In this document: positions 44,957 to 53,115 of the stretch, one piece after another
How the letters are laid out: every line of letters begins with the position of its first letter
How positions within the stretch are numbered: the stretch's first letter is position 1
From: CAYYGL01 sp964471235
GTDB lineage: Bacteria > Calditrichota > Calditrichia > RBG-13-44-9 > J075
Assembly (NCBI GenBank): GCA_964471235.1
Contig: CAYYGL010000004.1
Coordinates: 1 to 57,016 of the forward strand
Direction: 5' to 3'
DNA length: 57,016 bases
Made by a program: the position numbers and the translations under genes
Notes under the pieces: generated by a model
The model's database searches: none
What the model was told of the DNA's origin: nothing
What the model saw: the letters and a program-made list of their open reading frames with translations, nothing else

Positions 44957-46165
44957 TTAAACAATGGTCTTAATCAATGCCAGGAATTCCCTGCCATCGT
45001 TTTCAACAAGGCGTAAGTTTTTCATAGCTTTATCAAAATTGGGATTAATCCGGGTGGCATCCCGGAAGTTATCCAGCCCTCTCAAAAAATAATAACGGCA
45101 TTGCATCAGATGGATTAATGCCAGGTAATGCCAGAGGTCCGGATAGGATGGATTTTGATGTAACTCCTGAGTTATTTTTTCTTCATAACTATCCAGGACG
45201 ACAGATGACATCTCCTCGTCACTGAAGAAAAGGCGGAGGTAAAATTTGAACCCGATAATTTCCGGCGGGGTGCGGTTGAGGTAATTTTTCTCGCGAAACT
45301 CATGCACCAGGTTAAATGCTTTCCGAAACGAGTGTTCGGTCAATGCTTTGCTGATCAGGGCACTCTGGTGGCGTTCCTCTATTTTTCCGAGGTTGTTAAT
45401 CTTTTTTAATAATAGTTTGAGGAAATTTATACTCTTCTGAAGTTCTTCCGGGCGCTCTTTTTTTTCTAATAGAAAAATACGCCGCAGAATGGATTCGCAC
45501 AGGTTGAAATAAACTTCGATGTAACTATTGTTATATTTTAATGCTTCTTTAAAATATTTAAAGGCGCTCTGGTAATTCTTTTTTGCCATCATGATCAAAC
45601 CCAGCAAGTTAAAGAGGTCCGGGTATGTCACATTCTGTCGCTGGATATTGATCAGCACTTCGTAAGCTTTGTTGTAGCGTTTTTGCAAATAATAACACTT
45701 ACTTAAATATACATAACTGCTATAGCGGCGGGGCTCCAGTTGAATGGCCTGCCGCAAATGCTTTTCAGCCTTCTCAAAAATGTGCATATATAAAAACACC
45801 AGCCCAATCTTTTCATGGGCGGAAGCCTGTTTTTCTTTAAAAAGGCGGTCGGATATATCAAATAAAGAATCGATTTCTTCAATGATGGATTGATGAAACT
45901 GATCCACCACCGTTCGCAAANNNNNNNNNNCGATACCGCGATCATGGTTGCTGTCCCGTCGTTCATAGGGAAAATATTCCACAAAGAGTAGTCGACCTTT
46001 TTCAAAAACCTCTGCACGGATTAAACCCTCATCCACCAGGGTAGCGGTTTGAATGTGAAAATCCCGGGAGTGAACGGAAATACCTTGATTTAGACCCACA
46101 TCTGTTAACATATCACAATATAAACTTGAAATTGTCGAATCGTTAGCTTTGTATAAAAAAAACAA
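44957..46165 (-). CDS. TPR protein interrupted by an assembly gap
   Basis: This protein of about 402 codons has a non-repeated N-terminal part (about 1-75) and then TPR-like helices (AEKHLRQAIQLEP, SAFKYFKEALKYNNSYIEVYF and others) to a mixed helical C-terminus. No signal peptide or membrane segment is seen, so it is probably cytoplasmic. The ten N at 45921-45930 fall inside the gene; frame continuity across them cannot be trusted. The start is uncertain: TTG at 46165, ATG at 46111, or ATG at 46181 if an eight-T run upstream has one base too many. No specific partner is indicated. Confidence 0.65.
   Translation of the reverse strand: MFFLYKANDSTISSLYCDMLTDVGLNQGISVHSRDFHIQTATLVDEGLIRAEVFEKGRLLFVEYFPYERRDSNHDRGIXXXXLRTVVDQFHQSIIEEIDSLFDISDRLFKEKQASAHEKIGLVFLYMHIFEKAEKHLRQAIQLEPRRYSSYVYLSKCYYLQKRYNKAYEVLINIQRQNVTYPDLFNLLGLIMMAKKNYQSAFKYFKEALKYNNSYIEVYFNLCESILRRIFLLEKKERPEELQKSINFLKLLLKKINNLGKIEERHQSALISKALTEHSFRKAFNLVHEFREKNYLNRTPPEIIGFKFYLRLFFSDEEMSSVVLDSYEEKITQELHQNPSYPDLWHYLALIHLMQCRYYFLRGLDNFRDATRINPNFDKAMKNLRLVENDGREFLALIKTIV
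45921..45930. other. Assembly gap (10 N)
   Basis: This run of ten N is a scaffold join of unknown true length inside the TPR gene. Confidence 0.99.
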
Positions 46166-46181
46166 TCGGATTATTATCCAT

Positions 46182-46697
46182 TATCGAAAAACACCCTCTT
46201 ATCTTAATGGATTATTCTTAACCAATTTTATAGGAAATACGCAGTGTCGTAGGTCACATTTCATCGGCGAAATGAACGCTTTCTTTTGAGAATTTCGAAC
46301 CAACCAGGAAGTGCAACAATGTTTTCGTAGCGTTTTCACATCATTTACAGTGTTTATAATTTCGGTAATTATTAAGCGATGGGCAAGAGAAATAGTACCA
46401 TTTTATGATTTCCCGAGTCACCCAAAAGATACTTATGTATTTTCTCTTGACAAATTCAGTTTTTTAAGGATACCTTGTGCATAAGGGACGTAATGAAGCT
46501 GGAGAATGGTAACCGGGGATAAGGAGGACGAATTGTCAATTGGCGGTCATCCCTCATTTTAAATAAAAGGTTGCCAAAGATTTAACAAGAACTGCCCGCA
46601 TGTTATAAGAAGCCAATGCTTGCAATAATCCGGAGAGGAACCGTGTAAAATAAGTCATTGCGGATACCGGGTGTGGGAGGTGACATTCTAAACCGGG
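46182..46697. other. Divergent intergenic region
   Basis: About 516 bases lie between the TPR gene and the Crp/Fnr gene, which are divergent. CATTTC and GAAATG form a short inverted repeat near 46257-46274. A TTGACA box near 46447 may be a promoter -35 element for the regulator gene. No ORF or RNA gene is seen. Confidence 0.35.
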
Positions 46698-47381
46698 GTG
46701 CCATTTATGGCGGAAAGTTTAATAGAACGTTTACCGTTTCTGAAAAACGCCACTCAGAAAGAAATCGAAGAGTTTGAGCGGTATGCTATTTTGAAAAAAT
46801 TTAAGGCCGGGGAAATGCTTTCTTATGAAGGCGATTCATGCAGTTATTTTATTATTGTTCTTTCCGGAAACATCCGGGTGTATAAAGCCGGAATCAGTGA
46901 ACGAGAGATAACCCTCTATCGTGTAAATCCTTATGAAAGTTGTATTTTAACGGCATTTTGCATATTAAGCCAGACCGAATTCCCGGCGTATGCCGTTGCC
47001 GAAACCGATATGGAGATGATTTTAATCCCTTCCCCGGTTTTTCGGGAATGGATCAATCGGTTTGATGTGTGGCGAGAGTTCACGTTTATCAATTTGTCGA
47101 TCCGGTTGAATGAAATTTTGCAGACTATAGATAAAATGGCATTTCAGCGGGTGGATGCCCGGGTTGCCAATTTTTTATTGCGTGCGGCTCAACAGGGTAA
47201 AAAACAAATTCATATCACTCATCAGGAACTTGCCAAAGAAGTCGGCTCATCCCGGGTGGTAATTAGCCGTACCCTGGAAACCCTGGCACAGCATGGGGTG
47301 GTTGAACTCGGTAGAGGGGTCATTCGTATTAAAGATAAAAAACGATTGGTTCAGGTGACGAAAAAGTTCAATATTTTGTAA
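46698..47381 (+). CDS. Crp/Fnr-family transcriptional regulator
   Basis: This 227-residue protein has an N-terminal cyclic-nucleotide-type beta-roll (about 15-125), a dimer helix and a C-terminal Crp-type HTH (ITHQELAKEVGSSRVVISRTLETL, about 175-196). The roll contains SCILTAFCIL, with two cysteines in the loop where redox- or NO-sensing relatives bind ligands. GTG at 46698 is chosen because GGAGGTGA sits about 13 bases before it; an ATG 9 bases later is possible. It is followed by a DUF2892 gene, a recurrent neighbour of this subfamily. A 15-bp palindrome overlaps its stop codon and precedes that gene. Confidence 0.9.
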   Translation: MPFMAESLIERLPFLKNATQKEIEEFERYAILKKFKAGEMLSYEGDSCSYFIIVLSGNIRVYKAGISEREITLYRVNPYESCILTAFCILSQTEFPAYAVAETDMEMILIPSPVFREWINRFDVWREFTFINLSIRLNEILQTIDKMAFQRVDARVANFLLRAAQQGKKQIHITHQELAKEVGSSRVVISRTLETLAQHGVVELGRGVIRIKDKKRLVQVTKKFNIL

Positions 47382-47391
47382 CTAAGTTACA
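47377..47391. promoter_or_regulatory. 15-bp palindrome, candidate operator
   Basis: TGTAACTAAGTTACA is a perfect 7-1-7 palindrome that overlaps the stop codon of the Crp/Fnr gene and lies 60 bases before the DUF2892 start. Its GTAAC/GTTAC half-sites resemble those reported for HcpR-like Crp/Fnr regulators, although the odd-numbered centre is unusual. Confidence 0.45.
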
Positions 47392-47451
47392 CTTATTTCA
47401 CCCTCAGTCATATTATATTATTCTACCACTTAACAGAAGGAGGCTTGTATC

Positions 47452-47655
47452 ATGAAGTGTAACGTTGGTAAAGCGGATAGAACGATCAGAGTTATTTTAG
47501 GTTTAGCGATTATTGCGGTTGGTGTCTATTTTCAGAGTTGGTGGGGTGCTATTGGCATCATCCCACTATTTACCGCGGCAATTGGCTGGTGCCCATTATA
47601 TGCGCCATTCAAAATTAGTACTTGCAGTACCGAAGAGCAGCAACAGGGTGCTTGA
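47452..47655 (+). CDS. DUF2892 (YgaP-type) inner-membrane protein
   Basis: This 67-residue protein begins MKCNVGKADRTIRVILG, the family N-terminus, and has two membrane segments (about 14-28 and 32-46) and the WCPLY motif near residue 47. In YgaP this membrane part anchors a rhodanese; here it stands alone. AAGGAGG 7-8 bases before the ATG is strong. It is probably controlled by the Crp/Fnr protein encoded just upstream, through the palindrome at 47377-47391. A role in sulfide or oxidative stress handling is suggested by the family's usual neighbours. Confidence 0.88.
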   Translation: MKCNVGKADRTIRVILGLAIIAVGVYFQSWWGAIGIIPLFTAAIGWCPLYAPFKISTCSTEEQQQGA

Positions 47656-47692
47656 AATGGCCATCGCGGTTATGCGGTTCCAGTATCATCAT

Positions 47693-47730
47693 AAAAAAGC
47701 CGGTGACACCAGAAGTCACCGGCTTTTTTT
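47693..47730. terminator. Bidirectional intrinsic terminator
   Basis: GCCGGTGAC (47699-47707) pairs with GTCACCGGC (47715-47723) around a 7-base loop, flanked by six A on the left and seven T on the right. It ends transcription of the DUF2892 gene and would also serve the minus-strand ORF whose stop is at 47729-47731. Confidence 0.92.
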
Positions 47731-47980
47731 ATTGACTTGCGCTCTGCACCGAACTTAAAACAAAGGGTAACAATTCCGCTAAAACGGTGTGGCGGCAAAG
47801 CATCGTTGAACCATCCTCCAAAGGATTCCATTCCGGAAATTTATCCAAAATTCTTGACTCAGCCATTCCGCGCTGGTAAATATGATAATGTTGTCGTTGC
47901 TGCTGAATTATGTAGGTCTTAAAAAATAAGTAACTACTCAGGTTGTTATACCGCAACGAACAGATGATTATCTCTTTCAC
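47729..47980 (-). CDS. Small hypothetical protein ending at the shared terminator
   Basis: This possible 83-residue protein starts at GTG 47980 (VKEIIICSLRYNN; read as Met) and its stop abuts the terminator hairpin. The composition (ILDKFPEWNPLEDGSTMLCRHTVLAELLPF) looks like a real soluble protein. A GAGG sits about 12 bases before the GTG. An upstream in-frame start at 48052 would add 24 residues. No family is recognised. The main support is the exact fit to the terminator; it could still be spurious. Confidence 0.4.
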   Translation of the reverse strand: MKEIIICSLRYNNLSSYLFFKTYIIQQQRQHYHIYQRGMAESRILDKFPEWNPLEDGSTMLCRHTVLAELLPFVLSSVQSASQ

Positions 47981-48102
47981 GTTGCGTCCGCCCTCGCGTA
48001 TCCGCTGGGAGCATTGCGGAAAATAAAAGTTCTCCCATGGGGATCTTGGCAATGATCACCAAAGAATTGATGAAAGTTCGCTCAGTCTCTAACACTTAAC
48101 CG

Positions 48103-48870
48103 ATGTCTGAGATGAAACCGTTGATCCGAATTGACCGAACCGCGATACATTACCACGGATTCTCATCCACCGGAACCATTGCTGCCTTTACCAGTCTGGC
48201 AAATTCCGGGCTATCCCGGGTGGTGCCTGATGCAGGTCCGGAGACCCCGGGGGCATCCTTTCTCTCGGAACCGGAAAATTACCATTGGCTGCATAAGGTT
48301 GGCATGCCCCCCTCCGTGTTAGCCTTTGCCAAACAGGTTCATGGGAATAACATTGTCTATGTGGATAAACCGGGTGTTTATGGTGAAGCGGATGGTCTTT
48401 ACACCGATCAACCGAATGTGGGGTTAACGATTCGCACTGCGGATTGCGCAGCGGTAATGGTCGCGGTGCCGGAGATGCCGTTGGTTGGCATTGCCCACGC
48501 CGGCTGGCGGGGAACTAAAAGTCAAATCGTCAAAAAGTTAATTGAACTGATGCAGTGCCATAGTGATGAACCGGTTCGGAAGGCATTGGTCGTACTCTCC
48601 CCTCATATTAAAGTGTGTTGTTACGAGGTTGGAAGGGAGTTTGAACGTTACTTCCCGCCTCAGTTTTTACTGCATCGAGAGGGGCGCTTATTTTTTGATA
48701 TGGAAAAGGCGCTGGTTCATCAAATAACGGAAATGGGTGTTCCCCGGGGGAATCTCCTGATTAGCCCCTATTGCACGGCGTGCAGCAACCTGCCATTGTA
48801 TTCCTATCGAAAGCAAAAAACCACAAAACGGCTCTTCAACATCATCACCATCAAAGGAGGTGACTCATGA
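48103..48870 (+). CDS. pgeF: Laccase-domain protein PgeF (YfiH)
   Basis: This 255-residue protein belongs to the multicopper-oxidase-like YfiH family, now known as peptidoglycan editing factor PgeF, which hydrolyses wrongly made cell-wall precursors containing L-Ser or Gly. Metal-site residues are present: KQVHGN, TADCAAVMV, HAGWRG and VCCYEVG. The length is normal. Its stop overlaps the next gene's start as ATGA, so the two are translationally coupled. No strong ribosome binding site is seen before the ATG. Confidence 0.92.
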   Translation: MSEMKPLIRIDRTAIHYHGFSSTGTIAAFTSLANSGLSRVVPDAGPETPGASFLSEPENYHWLHKVGMPPSVLAFAKQVHGNNIVYVDKPGVYGEADGLYTDQPNVGLTIRTADCAAVMVAVPEMPLVGIAHAGWRGTKSQIVKKLIELMQCHSDEPVRKALVVLSPHIKVCCYEVGREFERYFPPQFLLHREGRLFFDMEKALVHQITEMGVPRGNLLISPYCTACSNLPLYSYRKQKTTKRLFNIITIKGGDS

Positions 48871-49361
48871 AGTTCATCAGGGTTGTTCTGGGATGTTTAC
48901 TAATAAGTGCGTCGCTATCGGCACAAAATTATTTTGAGAAGGGAAACAAATATGTGGGGTTTGAAGTGAATCGTACCCCCGGGGTGCACGGCGGATATTT
49001 TTGGGATGATCGTTTTGCATTCCAGGGCGGCGTGATCCTGAATATTAACGGATTAGAGAATGTTACCGGATTCGGCTTACAATTCGGCATCGACCGCTAT
49101 GCCCCTTATAACCAACTGGTTTCATTTGTGGGAGGTACCCTCACCGTTGGTATCAACCCGGTTGCGTATTCCGGAAGTTTTTATAAAGGTACCCAGGTGG
49201 TTTTAGATGGGCACTGGGGATTGAACCTGTTTGTGGTAAACAGTCTGGCGATAACCGGTAAAGTAGGGATGGAATTGGTTTTTGATTCTCCAACCGATCG
49301 CGGTACGCAGGTTAGCTTGAATACCTTTTCTTCCGCTCTTGAAATTCATTTTTTTCTATAA
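48867..49361 (+). CDS. Exported beta-barrel-like hypothetical protein
   Basis: This 164-residue protein has a signal peptide (VVLGCLLISASLSA, cleavage near AQN) and alternating strands ending in FFL, as in small outer-membrane barrels. AAAGGAGGTGA in the end of pgeF is a strong ribosome binding site, and the genes share ATGA (48867-48870). No family is recognised. Coupling with pgeF suggests a link to envelope biology but does not prove it. Confidence 0.75.
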   Translation: MKFIRVVLGCLLISASLSAQNYFEKGNKYVGFEVNRTPGVHGGYFWDDRFAFQGGVILNINGLENVTGFGLQFGIDRYAPYNQLVSFVGGTLTVGINPVAYSGSFYKGTQVVLDGHWGLNLFVVNSLAITGKVGMELVFDSPTDRGTQVSLNTFSSALEIHFFL

Positions 49362-49495
49362 TTGATTTACCCGACAAATTTATTTCTGAATGCGCTTAAA
49401 TTTATTTTTTGGAAAAATAGGAGCCGCCCACTCGCTGATAATCCGGCGGTTTACAAATTGTCAAAAACATACTCAATCCGGAAAGGAGCATTTTG

Positions 49496-50317
49496 TTGAG
49501 CGATTTAGTGAAAGCCATCATCCTGGGTGTTGTGCAGGGATTAACGGAATTCCTACCGATTAGCAGTTCCGGGCATCTGGTGTTATTCGAACAGGTGTTG
49601 AATTACAAAGAGGGGGGGCTGGCATTTGAAGTGTTTGTACATTTTGGCACCCTGATAGCGGTGTTAATTGTTTTCCGAAAAGACATTTTGAACATGATTC
49701 GCTGTTTGCCGGCAGTACCGGCCTTCCTCAAAAACGGGATGAAAATTCAAAGTGAAGAAGACAAATTTAAAGCCCTGACGCTGTTCATCATCATCGGGTC
49801 TATACCGGCGGCATTTTTGGGTCTTCTGTTTGAGGACACCATCGAACAGCTATTCGACAGCCATGTGCTGGTGTTGGTGGCATTGATGGTCACCGGAATC
49901 ATCATGTGGAGTTCCCGGTATACCGAGGAAAAATTATCATTTATGAACTGGCGGCATTCAGTGTGGATTGGACTTGCCCAGGCATTTGCCATCATCCCCG
50001 GCATTTCCCGTTCCGGTTCCACGATTGTAGGCGGAATGTGGCTGGGGATTAACCGGGAACTTACCGCTCGTTTTTCTTTTTTGTTATCGGTACCGGTTAT
50101 CCTGGGGGCATCGATTTTAAAATTAAAGGATTTGTTAATTGCCCCGCCGCCTGCCGAGCAGATCACCAATATCACCTCGGCGACCATTGCTTCAGCAATC
50201 GCCGGTTATCTTGCCATCATCTGGCTGTTGAATATCATCCGTAAACAAAAATTAGAGTGGTTTGGGGTATACTGCGCGCTCGTCAGCATCATCGGGCTGA
50301 TAATTGTGTTTACATGA
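49496..50317 (+). CDS. uppP: Undecaprenyl-diphosphatase UppP (BacA)
   Basis: This 273-residue integral membrane enzyme dephosphorylates undecaprenyl diphosphate to recycle the cell-wall lipid carrier, and confers some bacitracin tolerance. Both active-site motifs are present: QGLTEFLPISSSGHL near the N-terminus and PGISRSGSTI near residue 168. About eight hydrophobic segments are visible. The start is a TTG: 49496 lies 7 bases after AAGGAG, and an adjacent TTG at 49493 is possible but closer. The neighbour pgeF also serves the cell wall. Confidence 0.95.
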   Translation: MSDLVKAIILGVVQGLTEFLPISSSGHLVLFEQVLNYKEGGLAFEVFVHFGTLIAVLIVFRKDILNMIRCLPAVPAFLKNGMKIQSEEDKFKALTLFIIIGSIPAAFLGLLFEDTIEQLFDSHVLVLVALMVTGIIMWSSRYTEEKLSFMNWRHSVWIGLAQAFAIIPGISRSGSTIVGGMWLGINRELTARFSFLLSVPVILGASILKLKDLLIAPPPAEQITNITSATIASAIAGYLAIIWLLNIIRKQKLEWFGVYCALVSIIGLIIVFT

Positions 50318-50348
50318 ACCGGCCCCTCTCAATAGATTAGAAACCATC

Positions 50349-50414
50349 GGAATATTGCCCGGGATTGCTCACCCGGAATGCCTCCAACCCGAACGGGCAA
50401 CGTCGGGCAATTCC
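50349..50414. terminator. Long inverted repeat between convergent genes
   Basis: GGAATATTGCCCG (50349-50361) pairs with CGGGCAATTCC (50404-50414), with further GGGC/GCCC stretches inside. It starts right after the methyltransferase stop on the minus strand and lies between two convergent genes. It may terminate both or be a REP-like repeat; no T-tract is seen. Confidence 0.4.
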
Positions 50415-50416
50415 GG

Positions 50417-51199
50417 TTAATTCCACCGCAGTTTTCTAACTACCAACATCACATTCTCATCCACCCAATGAATCCGGTTCACATCTCTAAAATGGGTCAT
50501 CAGGTTTTTTTCAAACTGTTTCAGGGCGGTGCGAAATTCTTCTTCCCGGTAGAGGGAAAAAGTGGAATAATGATGATGCCGTGCCTGGTTGAGCAGCCAG
50601 TCGAGTGATGCGACCCTTGGAAAACGGAAATATTTGATATCCGTAATTGCCAACTCCGGGAAACCGGATAGCACCCGCTTTATTTCCGGCATTTCATACA
50701 AACGGGTTTCTTTCCGGCTGAATTCCGGGAAATAACGTCCCCAGATAGTTCGGGCATTCTGACTGCGAAAGCGGGTATAAATAAATAGCAAGCCGTTGTT
50801 CTTTAATATGCGGGATGCCTGGGCAAAAAATTTCTCGCTGCGAAAATGATGGATGGCATTAAAGGTGAAGACACAATCCAGCGAGTTATCTTGCAAAGAA
50901 GTGTCTTCCGCGTGATGATTCAATACCTTTAAATTGCGGATATGATGGCGCTTCAGATACCCCTGAAGTTGAGCCAGCATCTCTCGGTTGTTGTCTATAC
51001 AATAGAGAAATAACCGATTGCCCAGGTATTGGAAGAGTTTGAGGGGATACCTGCCGGTGCCGCACCCGAAATCCGCCGCTACAATTTTGGGCAGGTGCTG
51101 GAGATATTGAACAATGTATAACACCGGAGCAGAATCTGTGGTTCTTAATTGGCGGTAGCGGGGGGCAACTCTCGAAAAATGGTGCTGAATATGCTCCAT
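50417..51199 (-). CDS. Class I SAM-dependent methyltransferase
   Basis: This 260-residue protein has the SAM-binding motif I VAADFGCGTGRYPLKLF (about 38-54), an acidic end of strand 2 (YCIDNNREM), NHHAEDTSLQDNSLDCVF (motif II/III region) and FNAIHHF. This is the Methyltransf_11/25 type, acting on small molecules, lipids or quinones. The C-terminal 100 residues are more variable and basic. AGGAGGAG a few bases before the ATG is a strong ribosome binding site. No neighbour indicates the substrate. Confidence 0.88.
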   Translation of the reverse strand: MEHIQHHFSRVAPRYRQLRTTDSAPVLYIVQYLQHLPKIVAADFGCGTGRYPLKLFQYLGNRLFLYCIDNNREMLAQLQGYLKRHHIRNLKVLNHHAEDTSLQDNSLDCVFTFNAIHHFRSEKFFAQASRILKNNGLLFIYTRFRSQNARTIWGRYFPEFSRKETRLYEMPEIKRVLSGFPELAITDIKYFRFPRVASLDWLLNQARHHHYSTFSLYREEEFRTALKQFEKNLMTHFRDVNRIHWVDENVMLVVRKLRWN

Positions 51200-51745
51200 A
51201 GCTCCTCCTACTGTTTGATACCTTTTTCATTCACTTATTATCGCTGAACAAGTGCGAACAGCCACTCGTCACGCATTTTTCCGGCAGCGGAATCATATTC
51301 ACTGTTCAAGGGCTATGAAAGGTGGCAAACTTGTAAATCTCAGCAAACCGCATCAGACCATAGAGTTCTCTACTCTATAAACAGAGCCCCCCGGGTTCGG
51401 GTTCCGCTATTTCGACAACCAACCTTGTGACAATGCCATCTCTTCGGGATTCGTACAGAGGTCTTTATAGGTACACCCGGGGTGGGTAACATGTATAGAA
51501 ATTCCTGGTGGAGTCAACGAGTAACCCGACATATCGTTATGGAATTTAGCACCAGGTGTTCCATTCTGATGTTTTGGAAGGGGTGAACTCAGTATGAAAA
51601 AAGGGAGATTGGGTTAGAAAACCGCTTCACTTATTGTGTTTCTGCGAGATGTGAAATTCATCGTTGAAATGACGCCGGTTGACAATATTTGTCAAATATA
51701 CCGATTTATATCAACCGGTTTTGCACCGGGGCACTCGTTATTAAT
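51200..51745. other. 546-bp intergenic region with nested palindromes
   Basis: No convincing ORF or RNA gene is visible. At 51675-51718 CCGGTTGA pairs with TCAACCGG, and inside it TTGACAA and TTGTCAA form a second inverted repeat around TAT. The structure lies 28 bases beyond the radA stop and may end or regulate its transcript. The rest is unremarkable. Confidence 0.35.
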
Positions 51746-53107
51746 TTATTCCCGGGGTAACAGCAATTCATTCACCACCGGCACCGGGGAGAGCAGCAGG
51801 GAGTATTTTTTTCGCATTTTCGGTTCCGGCAAATTTGCCGCCGGTAGGTACACTTGCTGAAAGCCCATTTTCTGGGCTTCCTGCAGCCGTTTATCGACAA
51901 AAGCAACCGGGCGCACTTCTCCGCCCAATCCCAATTCCCCGATGTACACGGCATCTTTCTCCAGCGGCTGGTCCAGGCGGCTGGAATAGAGTGCTGCTGC
52001 CACTCCCAGGTCAATGCCGGGGTCATCAATCCGCAGCCCCCCGGCAACTTTGACAAACACATCATGGATGCCAAAGTTTAACCGGCAGTATTTTTCCAGA
52101 ATCGCCAGCATCAGCGAGAGCCGCCGGTAGTCAAATCCGCTGACCGTTCGTTGTGGTGTACCGTAATTGGAACGGCTGACCAGGGCTTGCACCTCCACCA
52201 GCAAAGGGCGGCTTCCTTCGTAGCTGCAGACAATACAACTACCGCTGCGCACCGACTGGTGGGGATGAAGAAATAACTCCGAGACGTTGCGGACACCATG
52301 CAGCCCGTCATGGCGCATCTCAAATACCCCTATCTCATTGGCTGCACCGAAGCGGTTCTTTATCGCCCGGATAATGCGATGCTGGCGGGTGTTCTCTTCA
52401 AAATAAACCACCACATCCACCAGGTGTTCTAAAATTTTCGGTCCTGCCACGGCGCCCTCTTTGGTCACATGCCCGATCAGAAACAGGGCAAAAGATTGCT
52501 CCTTGGCTTGTTGAAACAGTCGAGCGGCGCATTCCCGCACCTGCCCCACGTTCCCCGGGGCACCGGAAAAATCAGGGTTAAAGATCGCTTGCACGGAATC
52601 CACCACCACCACGTCCGGTTTCATCTGTTCGATGTGATACTGGATATCATTGATGTCTGTGGCTGCCAGGATGGGCAATTCCGTTTTTCCGGCGTTTAAA
52701 CGGGTGGCGCGGTTTTTAATCTGTTGAGGAGATTCTTCTCCACTGACATATAACACGGTTTTTCCCTGCTGTTGCAATTCCACTGCCATTTGCAGCAACA
52801 GGGTGGATTTACCAATGCCCGGTTCCCCGGCTAACAATATCACCGAAGCCGGCATCAGCCCCCCGCCTAAGGTGCGGTCCAATTCTTCGATCCCGGTGGT
52901 CGTGCGTTTATTCAAATCGAGGTCGGCAATCCGGGAGAGGAGCAGCGGTGTGGTGCGCGGTACCCCAGCAGATTTACGGTGTGAGGAAGCTTGAATTTCT
53001 TCTTCAATAAACGTATTCCATTCCCCGCAGTCCGGGCAGCGCCCCAGCCATTTGGGCGATTGGTATCCGCATTGCTGACAGGTGAAAATGTGTTTTGATT
53101 TTGCCAT
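51746..53107 (-). CDS. radA: DNA repair protein RadA (Sms)
   Basis: This 453-residue protein has an N-terminal C4 zinc finger (CQQCGY ... CPDCGEW), a RecA-like ATPase with Walker A GEPGIGKST (about 91-99), the RadA-specific KNRFG motif near 253, and a C-terminal Lon-protease-like domain. RadA drives branch migration in recombination and repair. All signature motifs and the normal length are present. It starts 8 bases after the histidine kinase stop, so it is probably expressed from that operon as well. Confidence 0.96.
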   Translation of the reverse strand: MAKSKHIFTCQQCGYQSPKWLGRCPDCGEWNTFIEEEIQASSHRKSAGVPRTTPLLLSRIADLDLNKRTTTGIEELDRTLGGGLMPASVILLAGEPGIGKSTLLLQMAVELQQQGKTVLYVSGEESPQQIKNRATRLNAGKTELPILAATDINDIQYHIEQMKPDVVVVDSVQAIFNPDFSGAPGNVGQVRECAARLFQQAKEQSFALFLIGHVTKEGAVAGPKILEHLVDVVVYFEENTRQHRIIRAIKNRFGAANEIGVFEMRHDGLHGVRNVSELFLHPHQSVRSGSCIVCSYEGSRPLLVEVQALVSRSNYGTPQRTVSGFDYRRLSLMLAILEKYCRLNFGIHDVFVKVAGGLRIDDPGIDLGVAAALYSSRLDQPLEKDAVYIGELGLGGEVRPVAFVDKRLQEAQKMGFQQVYLPAANLPEPKMRKKYSLLLSPVPVVNELLLPRE

Positions 53108-53115
53108 CAGGAGGT

